From positions 1-10,851 of the forward strand of contig JAOUDE010000058.1 of the NCBI GenBank assembly GCA_029859455.1: a stretch of DNA of 10,851 nucleotides. The letters run 5' to 3'. Source of the DNA: Ignavibacteria bacterium (GTDB lineage Bacteria; Bacteroidota; Ignavibacteria; UBA10030; UBA6906). The notes under the pieces were generated by a model that made no database searches, had not been told where the DNA came from, and saw only the letters and a list, made by a program, of their open reading frames with translations. The translations under genes were made by a program, and so were the position numbers. Shown piece after piece: positions 1-6,831 of the stretch (positions within the stretch are counted from its first letter, which is position 1; every line of letters starts with the position of its first letter).

Positions 1-1
1 G

Positions 2-133
2 GTCGATTTCCTGGCAACCGTTGCCCGGACCCATGGTGACCTGAATCTCCGCCGGGATGCGGTGTATTACCTCGGAGCGATCGGTAGTGACAGAGCCAGA
101 TCGGCCCTCCGGGTAATTCTACAGGGAAAATAG
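2..133 (+). CDS. C-terminal end of a HEAT-repeat-like protein (5' truncated by window edge)
   Basis: An open frame enters from the left edge and runs 43 codons to a TAG stop at 131-133. The visible tail includes RRDAVYYLGAIGSDRARSAL followed by RVILQGK. The spacing of Ala, Leu, Gly and Ile (A-x(3)-LG-x-IG followed by a second amphipathic helix A-x(2)-ALRVIL) is what a HEAT or PBS-lyase-type helical repeat looks like. Such repeats are protein-protein scaffolds, so the specific role cannot be told from one repeat. The gene reads in the same direction as the exported-protein cluster that follows. It is separated from that cluster by 74 bp and a likely terminator, so it is probably a different transcript. 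That the frame is coding is inferred from the repeat-like pattern and the clean stop; the start and the domains upstream are not visible. Confidence 0.6.
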   Translation, partial: VDFLATVARTHGDLNLRRDAVYYLGAIGSDRARSALRVILQGK

Positions 134-152
134 GCCACAGGGCTTTTTTTTT
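132..152 (+). terminator. Probable intrinsic terminator after the HEAT-repeat gene
   Basis: A short hairpin (GCC at 134-136 with GGC at 141-143, loop ACAG, extendable outward through a G-T and an A-T pair) is followed directly by nine T residues (144-152). The stem is weak, but the long uninterrupted U-tract is the strongest in the window. The hairpin overlaps the stop codon of the preceding gene. Confidence 0.5.
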
Positions 153-207
153 CTGCAACATCGCAACTTCTGCTACGTTTCATCATCGATCCGGTAGTTT
201 CATTCAC

Positions 208-2862
208 ATGGATCGGTCCTTGACCTTCAACCATCAGATCATCGCAGTCTTACTTCTTCTCTCCGTCATCTCCTCCTTCCCGGGACCTGTGATTGCTGAT
301 GAAGTGCGGGCATTCCGCGCTCTCTCCCCGATTTCGGTCGACGGAAGTCTGAACGAGCAGGAGTGGCAGAAACCCGGCATTACCGGGTTCACGCAGAAGG
401 ATCCGGATGAGGGGAAGCCCTCGTCACAGAAGACAGAGGTCTGGGTCTGCTATGACAATGAGGCGCTGTACGTGGCAGCACGGTTGTACGATTCCTCCCC
501 GGAGGGAATCGTCCGGAGAATCGGCCGTCGTGATGCCAACCTGGATGCAGACTGGTTCTACTTCGGGATTGATTCATATTATGACAAACGGACCGGTTTC
601 TACTTCGGCGTCTACGCCGGGGGGACGGTTCAGGATGGAACACTGTTCAATGACTCCTGGGACGACGAATCCTGGGACGGGGTCTGGGATTCGGCAACAC
701 GCATCGATGACCTCGGCTGGACAGTGGAAATGAGAATCCCCTATTCCCAGATCCGGTTCCCGGAACAGGAAACGTACGTCTGGGGAGTGAATTTCGGCAG
801 GAACATTGAACGGCTCAACGAAGAAAGTTACTACGTGATGGTCCCGAAGGAAGAAAGCGGATGGGTCTCGCGGTTCGCGGATCTGAAAGGGATCGAGCAT
901 ATTGATCCGCCTCACCGGCTCGAGCTGCTCCCCTATGTTGCCTCGAGCGCGGAATTCATCCAGGCCGAGGCAGGGGACCCGTTTAACGATGGAGGGCAGT
1001 TCAAAGGCAACGCCGGACTGGATCTGAAGGTGGGGCTCGGCAGCAACCTCACAATGAACGCGACCATCAATCCGGATTTCGGCCAGGTCGAAGTGGATCC
1101 GGCGGTTGTGAACCTGACGCAGTTCGAAACATTCTTTGATGAGCGCAGGCCGTTTTTCATTGAGGGATCGAACTTCTTTTCGTACGGTTTCGGCGGCGCG
1201 AACAACAACTGGGGGTTCAATTTCGGGACTCCCGATTTCTTCTACAGCCGTCGCATCGGGAGATCACCACGGGGCGACGTGCAGCACGACGGATATGTTG
1301 ATGTTCCCGGGAATACGAGTATTCTGGGGGCCGCGAAACTGACAGGCAAGCCGGCCAATGAATGGTCGCTCGGAACGTTGCATGCCGTGACAGCGCGCGA
1401 ATACGGCCGAACCGACAGCTCCGGGACCAGATTCTCAGACGTCGTTGAGCCGCTTGCCTATTACGGGGTCCTGAGGTTGCACAGGGAGATCGACCGGGGA
1501 AGGCACGGCGTCGGCGTGATCGGGACCGCCGCAGTGTTTGATCTCAACGAGCCATATCTCACCTCCGCCTTCAACCGGAGTGGCTTCAGCGGTGGATTGG
1601 ACGGTTGGACAACGCTGGATGACGACGGCGTATGGGTCGTTACCGGATGGACCGCTCTCTCTCACGTCACCGCCGCTCAGGACCGGATGGTCGATGTTCA
1701 GGAATCCTCACTCCGGTATTACCAACAACCGGACCAGTCGTACAAGCAGCTCGACAGCAGCAGGACCTCATTGACGGGATACGGAGGACGATTTGCTCTG
1801 AACAAGCAGAAAGGTGACTGGTATGTCAACAGCGCTTTCGGGTTCATGACTCCCGGTTTTGAAGTCAACGATCTTGGTTTTCAGTTCCGGTCAGACATCC
1901 TCAACGGACACATCGTCACAGGGTACCGGTGGTACACTCCGGACGGAACTTTCAGAAGGAAGATTGTGAACATTGCCGCATTCCGCAGCTACGATTTCGG
2001 CGGACGGCGGATCGGGGAAGGATACTTCCTCTTCGCAAACACTGAACTGATGAACTATTGGGGAACATGGCTCAATCTCGGATATAACCCCGCCACCGTG
2101 GATACGAGGAACACCCGGGGAGGGCCTGCGATGCGGACAACCAATGCTTACTTCACCAACATCGAAGTGTGGTCCGATTCGCGCAGTCCGATCGTTGCCA
2201 GCCTTGAACTGGGAGGTGGCCGGAGTGAATCCGGAGGATGGCGCTACGATATCGAGCCCGGTATCTCGTGGAAACCGGCTTCCGGATTCGACCTGAGTTT
2301 TTCACCGGGATTTACAAGGGATGTCACGATTGCCCAGTGGATTGACAATATCGACGATCCGACCGCGACGGCCACATACGGAGGCCGGTATCTGTTCGGC
2401 AGACTGGATCAAACAGAGATATCAGGTTCCTTCCGTCTGAACTGGACCTTCAATCCGAAGTTGAGTCTTCAGGTCTATCTTCAGCCGCTGATCTCCGTCG
2501 GTTCCTACGACGAATTCAAGGAACTTCGGCAGCCTGACACCTATTCGTTCAACATCTACGGAGAAAACGGTTCGACCATTGAAAAGGAAGGGGACGAATA
2601 CCGGGTCGACCCGGACGGTCCCGGCCCGGCACCGGAGTTCCGTTTTGATGACCCTGACTTCAACTTCAAGTCGCTCAGGGGAAACATCGTCCTCCGCTGG
2701 GAATACCTTGCCGGTTCAACCATCTACTTTGTCTGGACTCAGGGACGGACTGATGAACAGAATCCCGGCAGTTTCAATCTCGGAACGGATGTCAAGAACC
2801 TCCTCTCATCGCCCACAGATAACGTTTTTCTCGTGAAAATATCCTACTGGTTCAACCCCTAG
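208..2862 (+). CDS. DUF5916 outer-membrane beta-barrel protein with N-terminal CBM9-like domain
   Basis: The predicted 884-aa protein begins with a signal peptide (basic start, hydrophobic core at residues 11-25, likely cleavage after PVIA at 30). Residues about 36-230 match the carbohydrate-binding family 9-like domain that precedes DUF5916 (ISVDGSLNEQEW near 42-53, then alternating strands ending with WTVEMRIPYSQIRFP). DUF5916 follows from about 237, with the hallmark NPDFGQVEVDP at 288-298 and FFDERRPFFIEG at 309-320. The rest alternates aromatic and polar residues like a beta-barrel and ends in ISYWFNP, an outer-membrane-type terminal strand. The length is typical of the family. The function of DUF5916 is not established, and sugar binding is only an inference from the fold name. 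The ATG at 208 has no clear Shine-Dalgarno sequence, but it places the signal peptide correctly. A PDZ gene follows on the same strand after 135 bp. Confidence 0.9.
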   Translation: MDRSLTFNHQIIAVLLLLSVISSFPGPVIADEVRAFRALSPISVDGSLNEQEWQKPGITGFTQKDPDEGKPSSQKTEVWVCYDNEALYVAARLYDSSPEGIVRRIGRRDANLDADWFYFGIDSYYDKRTGFYFGVYAGGTVQDGTLFNDSWDDESWDGVWDSATRIDDLGWTVEMRIPYSQIRFPEQETYVWGVNFGRNIERLNEESYYVMVPKEESGWVSRFADLKGIEHIDPPHRLELLPYVASSAEFIQAEAGDPFNDGGQFKGNAGLDLKVGLGSNLTMNATINPDFGQVEVDPAVVNLTQFETFFDERRPFFIEGSNFFSYGFGGANNNWGFNFGTPDFFYSRRIGRSPRGDVQHDGYVDVPGNTSILGAAKLTGKPANEWSLGTLHAVTAREYGRTDSSGTRFSDVVEPLAYYGVLRLHREIDRGRHGVGVIGTAAVFDLNEPYLTSAFNRSGFSGGLDGWTTLDDDGVWVVTGWTALSHVTAAQDRMVDVQESSLRYYQQPDQSYKQLDSSRTSLTGYGGRFALNKQKGDWYVNSAFGFMTPGFEVNDLGFQFRSDILNGHIVTGYRWYTPDGTFRRKIVNIAAFRSYDFGGRRIGEGYFLFANTELMNYWGTWLNLGYNPATVDTRNTRGGPAMRTTNAYFTNIEVWSDSRSPIVASLELGGGRSESGGWRYDIEPGISWKPASGFDLSFSPGFTRDVTIAQWIDNIDDPTATATYGGRYLFGRLDQTEISGSFRLNWTFNPKLSLQVYLQPLISVGSYDEFKELRQPDTYSFNIYGENGSTIEKEGDEYRVDPDGPGPAPEFRFDDPDFNFKSLRGNIVLRWEYLAGSTIYFVWTQGRTDEQNPGSFNLGTDVKNLLSSPTDNVFLVKISYWFNP

Positions 2863-2910
2863 GATGTCAACCAAATCACAGATACAGATGTCTAACTGAT
2901 TGCATGACAG

Positions 2911-2961
2911 GGTGTGGGCCGCGAGGTGGGTGGATACTGGTGTCAATACGCGGCCCACGCT
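2911..2961 (+). terminator. Perfect 10-bp GC-rich inverted repeat, possible terminator or attenuator
   Basis: GTGGGCCGCG at 2914-2923 is exactly complementary to CGCGGCCCAC at 2949-2958. The helix extends outward with a T-G wobble, a G-C pair and a G-T wobble to about 13 bp. The loop is 25 nt, and the following GCTTTGTATC is only weakly T-rich. It lies in the gap between the DUF5916 and PDZ genes and ends about 27 nt before the PDZ Shine-Dalgarno sequence. It could therefore be a poor terminator, a 3'-end stabiliser or a leader structure; the role is inference. Confidence 0.4.
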
Positions 2962-2997
2962 TTGTATCGATAATCCAATCTGATCTCAGGAGAAATG

Positions 2998-3987
2998 ATG
3001 AAATCGCTCATGGTGGCAGTCTTCTCTTCGCTTCTCGTCCTGATCCCGGCGAGCCTGGATGCCGGACAGGGACGGACGAAATATATCACAATCGAGACAG
3101 GCAGTGAAAACGGAAGCTGGCTCGGCGTTTCAATACAGGACATGACTCCGCGTCTGGCGAAATCAATGGAGGTCGAGACAAAACAGGGAGCCCTTGTCAA
3201 TGATGTGATCGATGACAGCCCTGCCCGGAAGGCGGGCATCAAGGAGGAAGATATCATCATCGAGTTCGACGGACACGAGATCACCGATGCAGAAGATCTT
3301 GTCGACAGGGTCGGTGATCGGAACCCGGACGAAGAGGTCAGCCTGGTTCTCATGAGGGGAAACGAAAGGCAATCTCTCCTGGTTACCCTTGCGGAGCCTG
3401 CAGAGAAACATGTTGTTTCCTTCGGCCACATCCCCCCCATTGCTCCGCGCGTTCATGTCTTCATGAGCCATGCCTCTCTCGGTATCGAGGTTCAGGAACT
3501 TGGTGACCAGTTGTCCGAGTACTTTGGCGCTCCGCGGAATGAGGGTGTCCTGGTCACTGAAGTTGATGAGGAAAGCGCTGCCGCGAGAGCGGGCCTGAAG
3601 GCTGGTGACGTGATTCTCAAAGTGGGCTCGCAGACGATCAGGGAATCAGATGACATCTGGGACGAAGTAGAGGAGTATGAGAAGGGTGAGAACATCGACC
3701 TGGAGATCCTCCGGGACAAGTCGAGGGAGACCCTCACCATGGAAGTTGAGGAGACTCCGGGAAGATTCTGGTTCAAAGGTCCGAAGTCGGACATGCATTT
3801 CGATTTCGATCATGAATTCGATGATGAATGGTTTGAGCACTTTGATAAAGAGATCCGCTGGGAACAGGACAGGTCCAGGGGGAAGATGGAGCGCCTCCGG
3901 ATTCACCTGAACGAAATCGGTGAACAAATCCGTGAATGGGGCCACTACCTGAAGGAACAATTCGGGGAAATCACCCGGGACAGCTGA
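2998..3987 (+). CDS. Exported double-PDZ-domain protein (no protease domain)
   Basis: The 329-aa product starts with a signal peptide (MKSLMVAVFSSLLVLIPASL, cleavage likely near DAG-Q at 23-24). PDZ1 spans about 41-133 (WLGVSIQDMT, then GALVNDVIDDSPARKAGIKE and EDIIIEFDG). PDZ2 spans about 158-252 (LGIEVQELG, then GVLVTEVDEESAAARAGLKA and GDVILKVG). Both carry the S-P/A-A-x(2)-AG(I/L)-x(2)-(G/E)D-I pattern seen in HtrA/DegP PDZ domains, but there is no trypsin-like catalytic domain. The C-terminal 75 residues are acidic and aromatic, then form a charged amphipathic helix (about 284-324). It probably acts in the periplasm as a peptide-binding adaptor or regulator; that is inference. Two adjacent ATGs exist at 2995 and 2998. 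AGGAG at 2988-2992 sits 2 nt from the first and 5 nt from the second, so 2998 is preferred. It lies between two other exported-protein genes. Confidence 0.88.
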   Translation: MKSLMVAVFSSLLVLIPASLDAGQGRTKYITIETGSENGSWLGVSIQDMTPRLAKSMEVETKQGALVNDVIDDSPARKAGIKEEDIIIEFDGHEITDAEDLVDRVGDRNPDEEVSLVLMRGNERQSLLVTLAEPAEKHVVSFGHIPPIAPRVHVFMSHASLGIEVQELGDQLSEYFGAPRNEGVLVTEVDEESAAARAGLKAGDVILKVGSQTIRESDDIWDEVEEYEKGENIDLEILRDKSRETLTMEVEETPGRFWFKGPKSDMHFDFDHEFDDEWFEHFDKEIRWEQDRSRGKMERLRIHLNEIGEQIREWGHYLKEQFGEITRDS

Positions 3988-4040
3988 TCCGGAAACAGGC
4001 CTGCGCCCCCGTTCGAAACATCAGCCTGGCCCCTCCGTAA

Positions 4041-4110
4041 GAACAAAACAATGATCACCATGGAAGCCAATGGCACTCGGATGAGTGCGTTGTTTCAGTC
4101 CGTTTTGTTC
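4041..4110 (+). promoter_or_regulatory. Inverted-repeat-bounded leader upstream of the DUF2911 gene
   Basis: GAACAAAAC at 4041-4049 is exactly complementary to GTTTTGTTC at 4102-4110, bracketing 52 nt that contain their own small hairpins. The right arm ends 10 nt before the GGAGG Shine-Dalgarno sequence of the DUF2911 gene. In RNA this could fold as a closed multi-branched leader; in DNA the arms could be a distant pair of protein sites. Chance is not excluded, and no known riboswitch or leader class is recognised. Confidence 0.3.
4073..4088 (+). terminator. GCACTC-GGAT-GAGTGC hairpin, possible terminator of the PDZ gene
   Basis: A perfect 6-bp stem with a GGAT tetraloop is followed by GTTGTTTCAG, a broken T-rich stretch. 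It lies 85 nt after the PDZ stop and 45 nt before the DUF2911 start. It is either a weak terminator separating the two genes or part of the DUF2911 leader structure; the sequence does not decide between these. Confidence 0.35.
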
Positions 4111-4133
4111 ACTATTTCCCGGAGGATCCTGCA

Positions 4134-5201
4134 ATGCTGAAGAGCGCCCCCTTTCTCCTCACCCTTGTCTTCCTGCTGGCGCCAATCACTGCCTGGAGCC
4201 AGCCACAGAACATCACCACCCCTCCACCCAGCCCTGCTGCAACGGTCAGCCAGGGAATTGGCATGTCTGAAGTGACCATTGTGTACCACCGACCCGGCGT
4301 CAAGGACAGGGAGGTATGGGGAGCACTGGTTCCCTATAATGACGGAAAGCCAAACCCGTGGAGGGCCGGTGCAAACGAGAATACTACGATCGAATTTTCG
4401 ACTGACGTCCTGATCAACGGAAAGAAACTTCCGTCCGGAACCTACGGCCTTCACATGATCCCGTCCCCGGAGAGCTGGACGATCATCTTCAACAAGAACC
4501 ATACCTCCTGGGGAAGTTTCTTTTACAACCCGGACGAAGATGCCCTCAGAGTCCAGGTTACGCCTGTCGGCGCGCCTCACGAGGAGTGGTTGATTTACGG
4601 ATTCGAAGACCTGACCCCGCTCGGAGCCACAGCCTATCTCCGGTGGGAGAAACTGAAGGTGCCGTTCCGGATCGAACTGGATGGAGGACACGCGTCCATT
4701 GTTCAGAGCCTGCGTGACCAACTCAGAGGACTTCCGGGCTTCTTTTCACAGGGATATATCGCCGCCGCACAATACTGCGCAAACAACAATGTGGAGCTTG
4801 ACCAAGGCTTGAAATGGGCTGACCAGGGGGTCTCCAACGGAGGTGGTTTCAATGCACTCACCGTCAAGGCCCAGATTCTGGAAAAAACCGGGAAGGCGAG
4901 CGAAGCCACAGAGATCATGGACCAGGCTCTGATTCAGGCGAATGAAAACGAGCTGAACAACTACGGATACCAGCTGTTGAACCAGGGAAAGACCACTGAA
5001 GCGGTCGAAATCTTCCGGGAGAACGTTAAGCGTCATCCGGACTCATGGAATGTCTACGACAGCCTCGGAGAGGGGCTTGATCTGACCGGTGACACCCGGA
5101 GCGCCATCAGCTATTACCAGAAAGCTCTTGAGAAGAACCCGCCGGAACCTCAGATTCAGAGGATCAACGGCGTGCTGACCACCCTGCAAAAGAAACTCTA
5201 G
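4134..5201 (+). CDS. Exported DUF2911 domain protein with C-terminal TPR repeats
   Basis: The 355-aa product has a signal peptide (hydrophobic residues 5-20, likely cut near WSQ at 21-23). The DUF2911 domain covers about 30-182. Its usual blocks are all visible: SEVTIVYHRPGVKDREVWG near 45-63, NPWRAGANENTT at 74-85, LPSGTYGLHMIP at 99-110 and SWGSFFYNP near 125-133. The remainder is helical, with recognisable TPR units at about 275-305 (YGYQLLNQGKTTEAVEIF) and 308-337 (DSLGEGLDLTGDTRSAISYY). A less clear unit lies at 225-270. DUF2911 has no settled function; the TPRs suggest a protein-binding role in the periplasm. The start is well supported by GGAGG at 4121-4125, 8 nt before the ATG. The DUF2911-plus-TPR arrangement occurs in FCB-type bacteria. 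It is the last gene of the exported block and is closed by a strong terminator. Confidence 0.92.
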   Translation: MLKSAPFLLTLVFLLAPITAWSQPQNITTPPPSPAATVSQGIGMSEVTIVYHRPGVKDREVWGALVPYNDGKPNPWRAGANENTTIEFSTDVLINGKKLPSGTYGLHMIPSPESWTIIFNKNHTSWGSFFYNPDEDALRVQVTPVGAPHEEWLIYGFEDLTPLGATAYLRWEKLKVPFRIELDGGHASIVQSLRDQLRGLPGFFSQGYIAAAQYCANNNVELDQGLKWADQGVSNGGGFNALTVKAQILEKTGKASEATEIMDQALIQANENELNNYGYQLLNQGKTTEAVEIFRENVKRHPDSWNVYDSLGEGLDLTGDTRSAISYYQKALEKNPPEPQIQRINGVLTTLQKKL

Positions 5202-5221
5202 AATTCAGAAAGTGGATCCTG

Positions 5222-5266
5222 AGCCGGGATTCCGTGCCGTAAGGCGCGGCTCCCGGCTTTTCTTTT
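5222..5266 (+). terminator. Strong intrinsic terminator after the DUF2911-TPR gene
   Basis: AGCCGGGA at 5222-5229 pairs exactly with TCCCGGCT at 5251-5258. Inside it, CCGTGCC at 5232-5238 pairs with GGCGCGG at 5243-5249 through one T-G wobble around a GTAA tetraloop. The right arm runs into TTTTCTTTT. This is a textbook Rho-independent terminator for the plus strand, 20 nt after the stop codon. Confidence 0.9.
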
Positions 5267-5291
5267 GCCCGGGAATGCTGTCGAGGGCCGG

Positions 5292-5320
5292 TTGTGAGAG
5301 TGCCTATCTGTTCGTATGTT
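5292..5320 (+). promoter_or_regulatory. Possible sigma-70 promoter for tRNA-Arg
   Basis: TTGTGA (5292-5297) and TATGTT (5315-5320) are separated by exactly 17 bp, each matching four of six consensus bases. The predicted start would fall a few bases before the tRNA 5' end at 5333. The upstream terminator at 5222-5266 isolates the tRNA, so it needs its own promoter. Confidence 0.4.
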
Positions 5321-5332
5321 GTTCATGATTTC

Positions 5333-5404
5333 GCTCTCGTGGTGTAACGGATAGCACAACAGCCTTCGAAGCTGTTTGTGGGGGTTCGAGTCCCTCCGAG
5401 AGCA
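5333..5404 (+). tRNA. tRNA-Arg, anticodon UCG
   Basis: The 72-nt gene folds fully. The acceptor stem is GCTCTCG (5333-5339) with CGAGAGC (5397-5403) and discriminator A5404. The D stem is GTGT/GCAC with a GG-containing 8-nt loop. The anticodon stem is ACAGC/GCTGT with loop CTTCGAA, and the anticodon TCG is at 5366-5368. The variable loop is 4 nt (TTGT). The T stem is GGGGG/CCCTC with loop TTCGAGT. The 3' CCA is not encoded (ACGA follows), so it must be added after transcription. UCG reads the arginine codon CGA and possibly other CGN codons by wobble. The gene stands alone between a strong terminator and the convergent antiporter gene. Confidence 0.96.
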
Positions 5405-5413
5405 CGATATGAA

Positions 5414-5453
5414 TTGACGATTGGATCATCGGGTCATTTGATCATTTGGGGTT
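5414..5453. repeat. Degenerate 8-bp tandem repeat, consensus about TTGATCAT (copy 1)
   Basis: Reading in steps of eight from 5414 gives TTGACGAT, TGGATCAT, CGGGTCAT, TTGATCAT and TTGGGGTT. The array fills the gap between the tRNA 3' end and the stop codon of the antiporter gene, ending 1 bp from that stop. The same 8-bp motif recurs at 7345-7390, and the two loci share TTTGATCATTTGGG. Confidence 0.55.
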
Positions 5454-5454
5454 A

Positions 5455-6540
5455 TCAAGCAGACCTGCCTCCCTTTCTTCCCACCAGCTCCTGAACTGAC
5501 ACGATAATCATAGTTATCACGGTCAAGGGTATTACGAAGTAGAGCATGACCTGATTCAACCGCGGCAGGGCGTCATGCTGAGCGGCATCCAGTAAAAGAT
5601 ATAGGGTATAGGCCGCGTAGTATCCTAGCAGGAACACTCCCTCCAGGCGACTAATCACCCCCCCTGTAAAAAACACCGGCAGGCAGGCAAATGCCACCGC
5701 GATCATCACAGGTATGTCAAAACCGATGGCGGCCTCAGGAAGAGCAATCCCGCCCGGCGCTATGACACCGGAGATTCCAAGAACACACATGATGTTAAAC
5801 ATGTTGCTGCCAACGACATTCCCTACCGCGATATCGCGTTCGCCGCGAACGACAGCGACGATGGAAGTGACTACCTCCGGGAGAGACGTTCCTGCGGCGA
5901 CAATGGTTAGTCCGATAATCAGCTCGCTGACGCCCAGCCGTTGGGCCAGGATAACAGCACCATCGACCAGCCAGCCAGACCCGACCACCAGCATCGAGAG
6001 GCCAGCGATAACGAGGAGCGCGTTCATCATCCAGCTGTCTTTCGTCTCTCCGTTTCTCCCCTTCTCAGGTCCATCTTCATCCCTCGCAGAGAGATGCTCC
6101 CCGCGACTCTGCCTGAACAGGAAGATGACATAGACGACCAGACAGATGACAAGCACCAGACCGTCGATCCGGCCGATGCTCCCGTCAACCGAAAGCAACA
6201 GGACCAGTAATGACAGAAGAATCATCAGGGGAACGTCGAATCTCACCAGTTGGACAGACACCACAAGGGGTGCCACGACAGCTGAGAGCCCGAGAGTGAA
6301 GAGAACGTTGAAAATGTTGCTTCCAACAACGTTCCCCGCGACAATGCCACCTTGTCCGGACAACGCTGCTTCAACACTGACGGCAAGTTCAGGGGAGCTC
6401 GTCCCAAACGCAACCACCGTAAGCCCGATGACGAGAGGCGACACGCCGAAGGACGACGCCATTCTGGACGCGCCCTTCACCAGGGCCTCAGCGCCAACAA
6501 TAAGGAAAGCCAACCCGAGGAGGAACAGGAAGATAGTCAT
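5455..6540 (-). CDS. yrbG: Na+/Ca2+ antiporter, CaCA family (YrbG-like)
   Basis: The 361-aa integral membrane protein has two inverted homologous halves. The alpha-1 repeat has GLTVVAFGTSSPE at 39-51 and GNVVGSN at 69-75. The alpha-2 repeat has GLTIVAAGTSLPE at 210-222 and GNVVGSN at 240-246. The acidic residues within the GTS-x-PE motifs are the expected ion ligands. About ten hydrophobic segments are visible, with a charged cytoplasmic loop at about 143-169. The family exchanges Na+ (or H+) for Ca2+ across the inner membrane; the ion specificity here is inferred. The length is slightly above the usual 320 or so residues because of a C-terminal extension with one extra membrane segment (about 331-350). 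The ATG at 6540-6538 is preceded by an in-frame TGA 15 nt upstream, so the start is fixed, but no Shine-Dalgarno sequence is present. The gene is convergent with tRNA-Arg and divergent from tadA. Confidence 0.93.
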   Translation of the reverse strand: MTIFLFLLGLAFLIVGAEALVKGASRMASSFGVSPLVIGLTVVAFGTSSPELAVSVEAALSGQGGIVAGNVVGSNIFNVLFTLGLSAVVAPLVVSVQLVRFDVPLMILLSLLVLLLSVDGSIGRIDGLVLVICLVVYVIFLFRQSRGEHLSARDEDGPEKGRNGETKDSWMMNALLVIAGLSMLVVGSGWLVDGAVILAQRLGVSELIIGLTIVAAGTSLPEVVTSIVAVVRGERDIAVGNVVGSNMFNIMCVLGISGVIAPGGIALPEAAIGFDIPVMIAVAFACLPVFFTGGVISRLEGVFLLGYYAAYTLYLLLDAAQHDALPRLNQVMLYFVIPLTVITMIIVSVQELVGRKGGRSA

Positions 6541-6587
6541 CCGGAGAAACCTGTATCAAGAATCTATCGTTGTTTGAAATCGAGCAC

Positions 6588-6616
6588 AGTCTATCCGGAA
6601 TCCCGACTGAATTCAA
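6588..6616 (-). promoter_or_regulatory. Possible promoter for the antiporter gene
   Basis: On the minus strand TTGAAT (6616-6611) and TAGACT (6593-6588) are 17 bp apart, each matching four of six consensus bases. Transcription would start near 6581, leaving about a 40-nt leader. It is the best-placed candidate in the divergent gap but not a strong one. Confidence 0.35.
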
Positions 6617-6728
6617 ACGAATCGTGAACAGACTGCGCGGCTGTCGATGGCATTGTTGCCCGTGTCAATCTGCCGGAAGGAGGAGAAAGTAATCAAGAGA
6701 TCTGTAGAAAGTCAATGAGCGGAGGTTG

Positions 6729-6748
6729 CCGGACCACGTGACCGGACC
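6729..6748. repeat. Direct repeat CCGGACC x2 upstream of the tadA promoter
   Basis: CCGGACC occurs at 6729-6735 and again at 6742-6748, 13 bp apart start to start, with the palindrome CACGTG (6735-6740) between. The pair ends 16 bp before the -35 box of the tadA promoter, a position suited to an activator or operator site. The 7-mer also occurs elsewhere in this GC-rich window, so chance is a real possibility. Confidence 0.25.
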
Positions 6749-6764
6749 GACGACCGCACTCCTC

Positions 6765-6793
6765 TTGACTCCGGCACGCCGTTTCTCTATCAT
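6765..6793 (+). promoter_or_regulatory. Near-consensus sigma-70 promoter for tadA
   Basis: TTGACT (6765-6770) and TATCAT (6788-6793) each match five of six consensus bases and are separated by exactly 17 bp. Transcription would start near 6800, about 32 nt before the tadA ATG and upstream of its GAGG ribosome-binding site. This is the best promoter in the window. Confidence 0.7.
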
Positions 6794-6831
6794 GCGGCAG
6801 GTTCACAGACATTAACACCATTGAGGATCCG

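Noticed and set aside
2943..3440. Minus-strand open frame (165 codons) over the PDZ gene start
   Set aside because: Ser/Arg-rich translation typical of an antisense shadow, opposite a signal peptide and PDZ1.
3996..4028. CAGGC/GCCTG inverted repeat right after the PDZ stop as a terminator
   Set aside because: Only 5 bp with a 23-nt loop, no T-tract, and the left arm overlaps its own palindrome AGGCCT; too weak to call.
4095..4721. Long minus-strand open frame (208 codons) across the DUF2911 gene
   Set aside because: It lies antisense to a gene with clear DUF2911 motifs and its translation shows no recognisable domain; it is a composition shadow.
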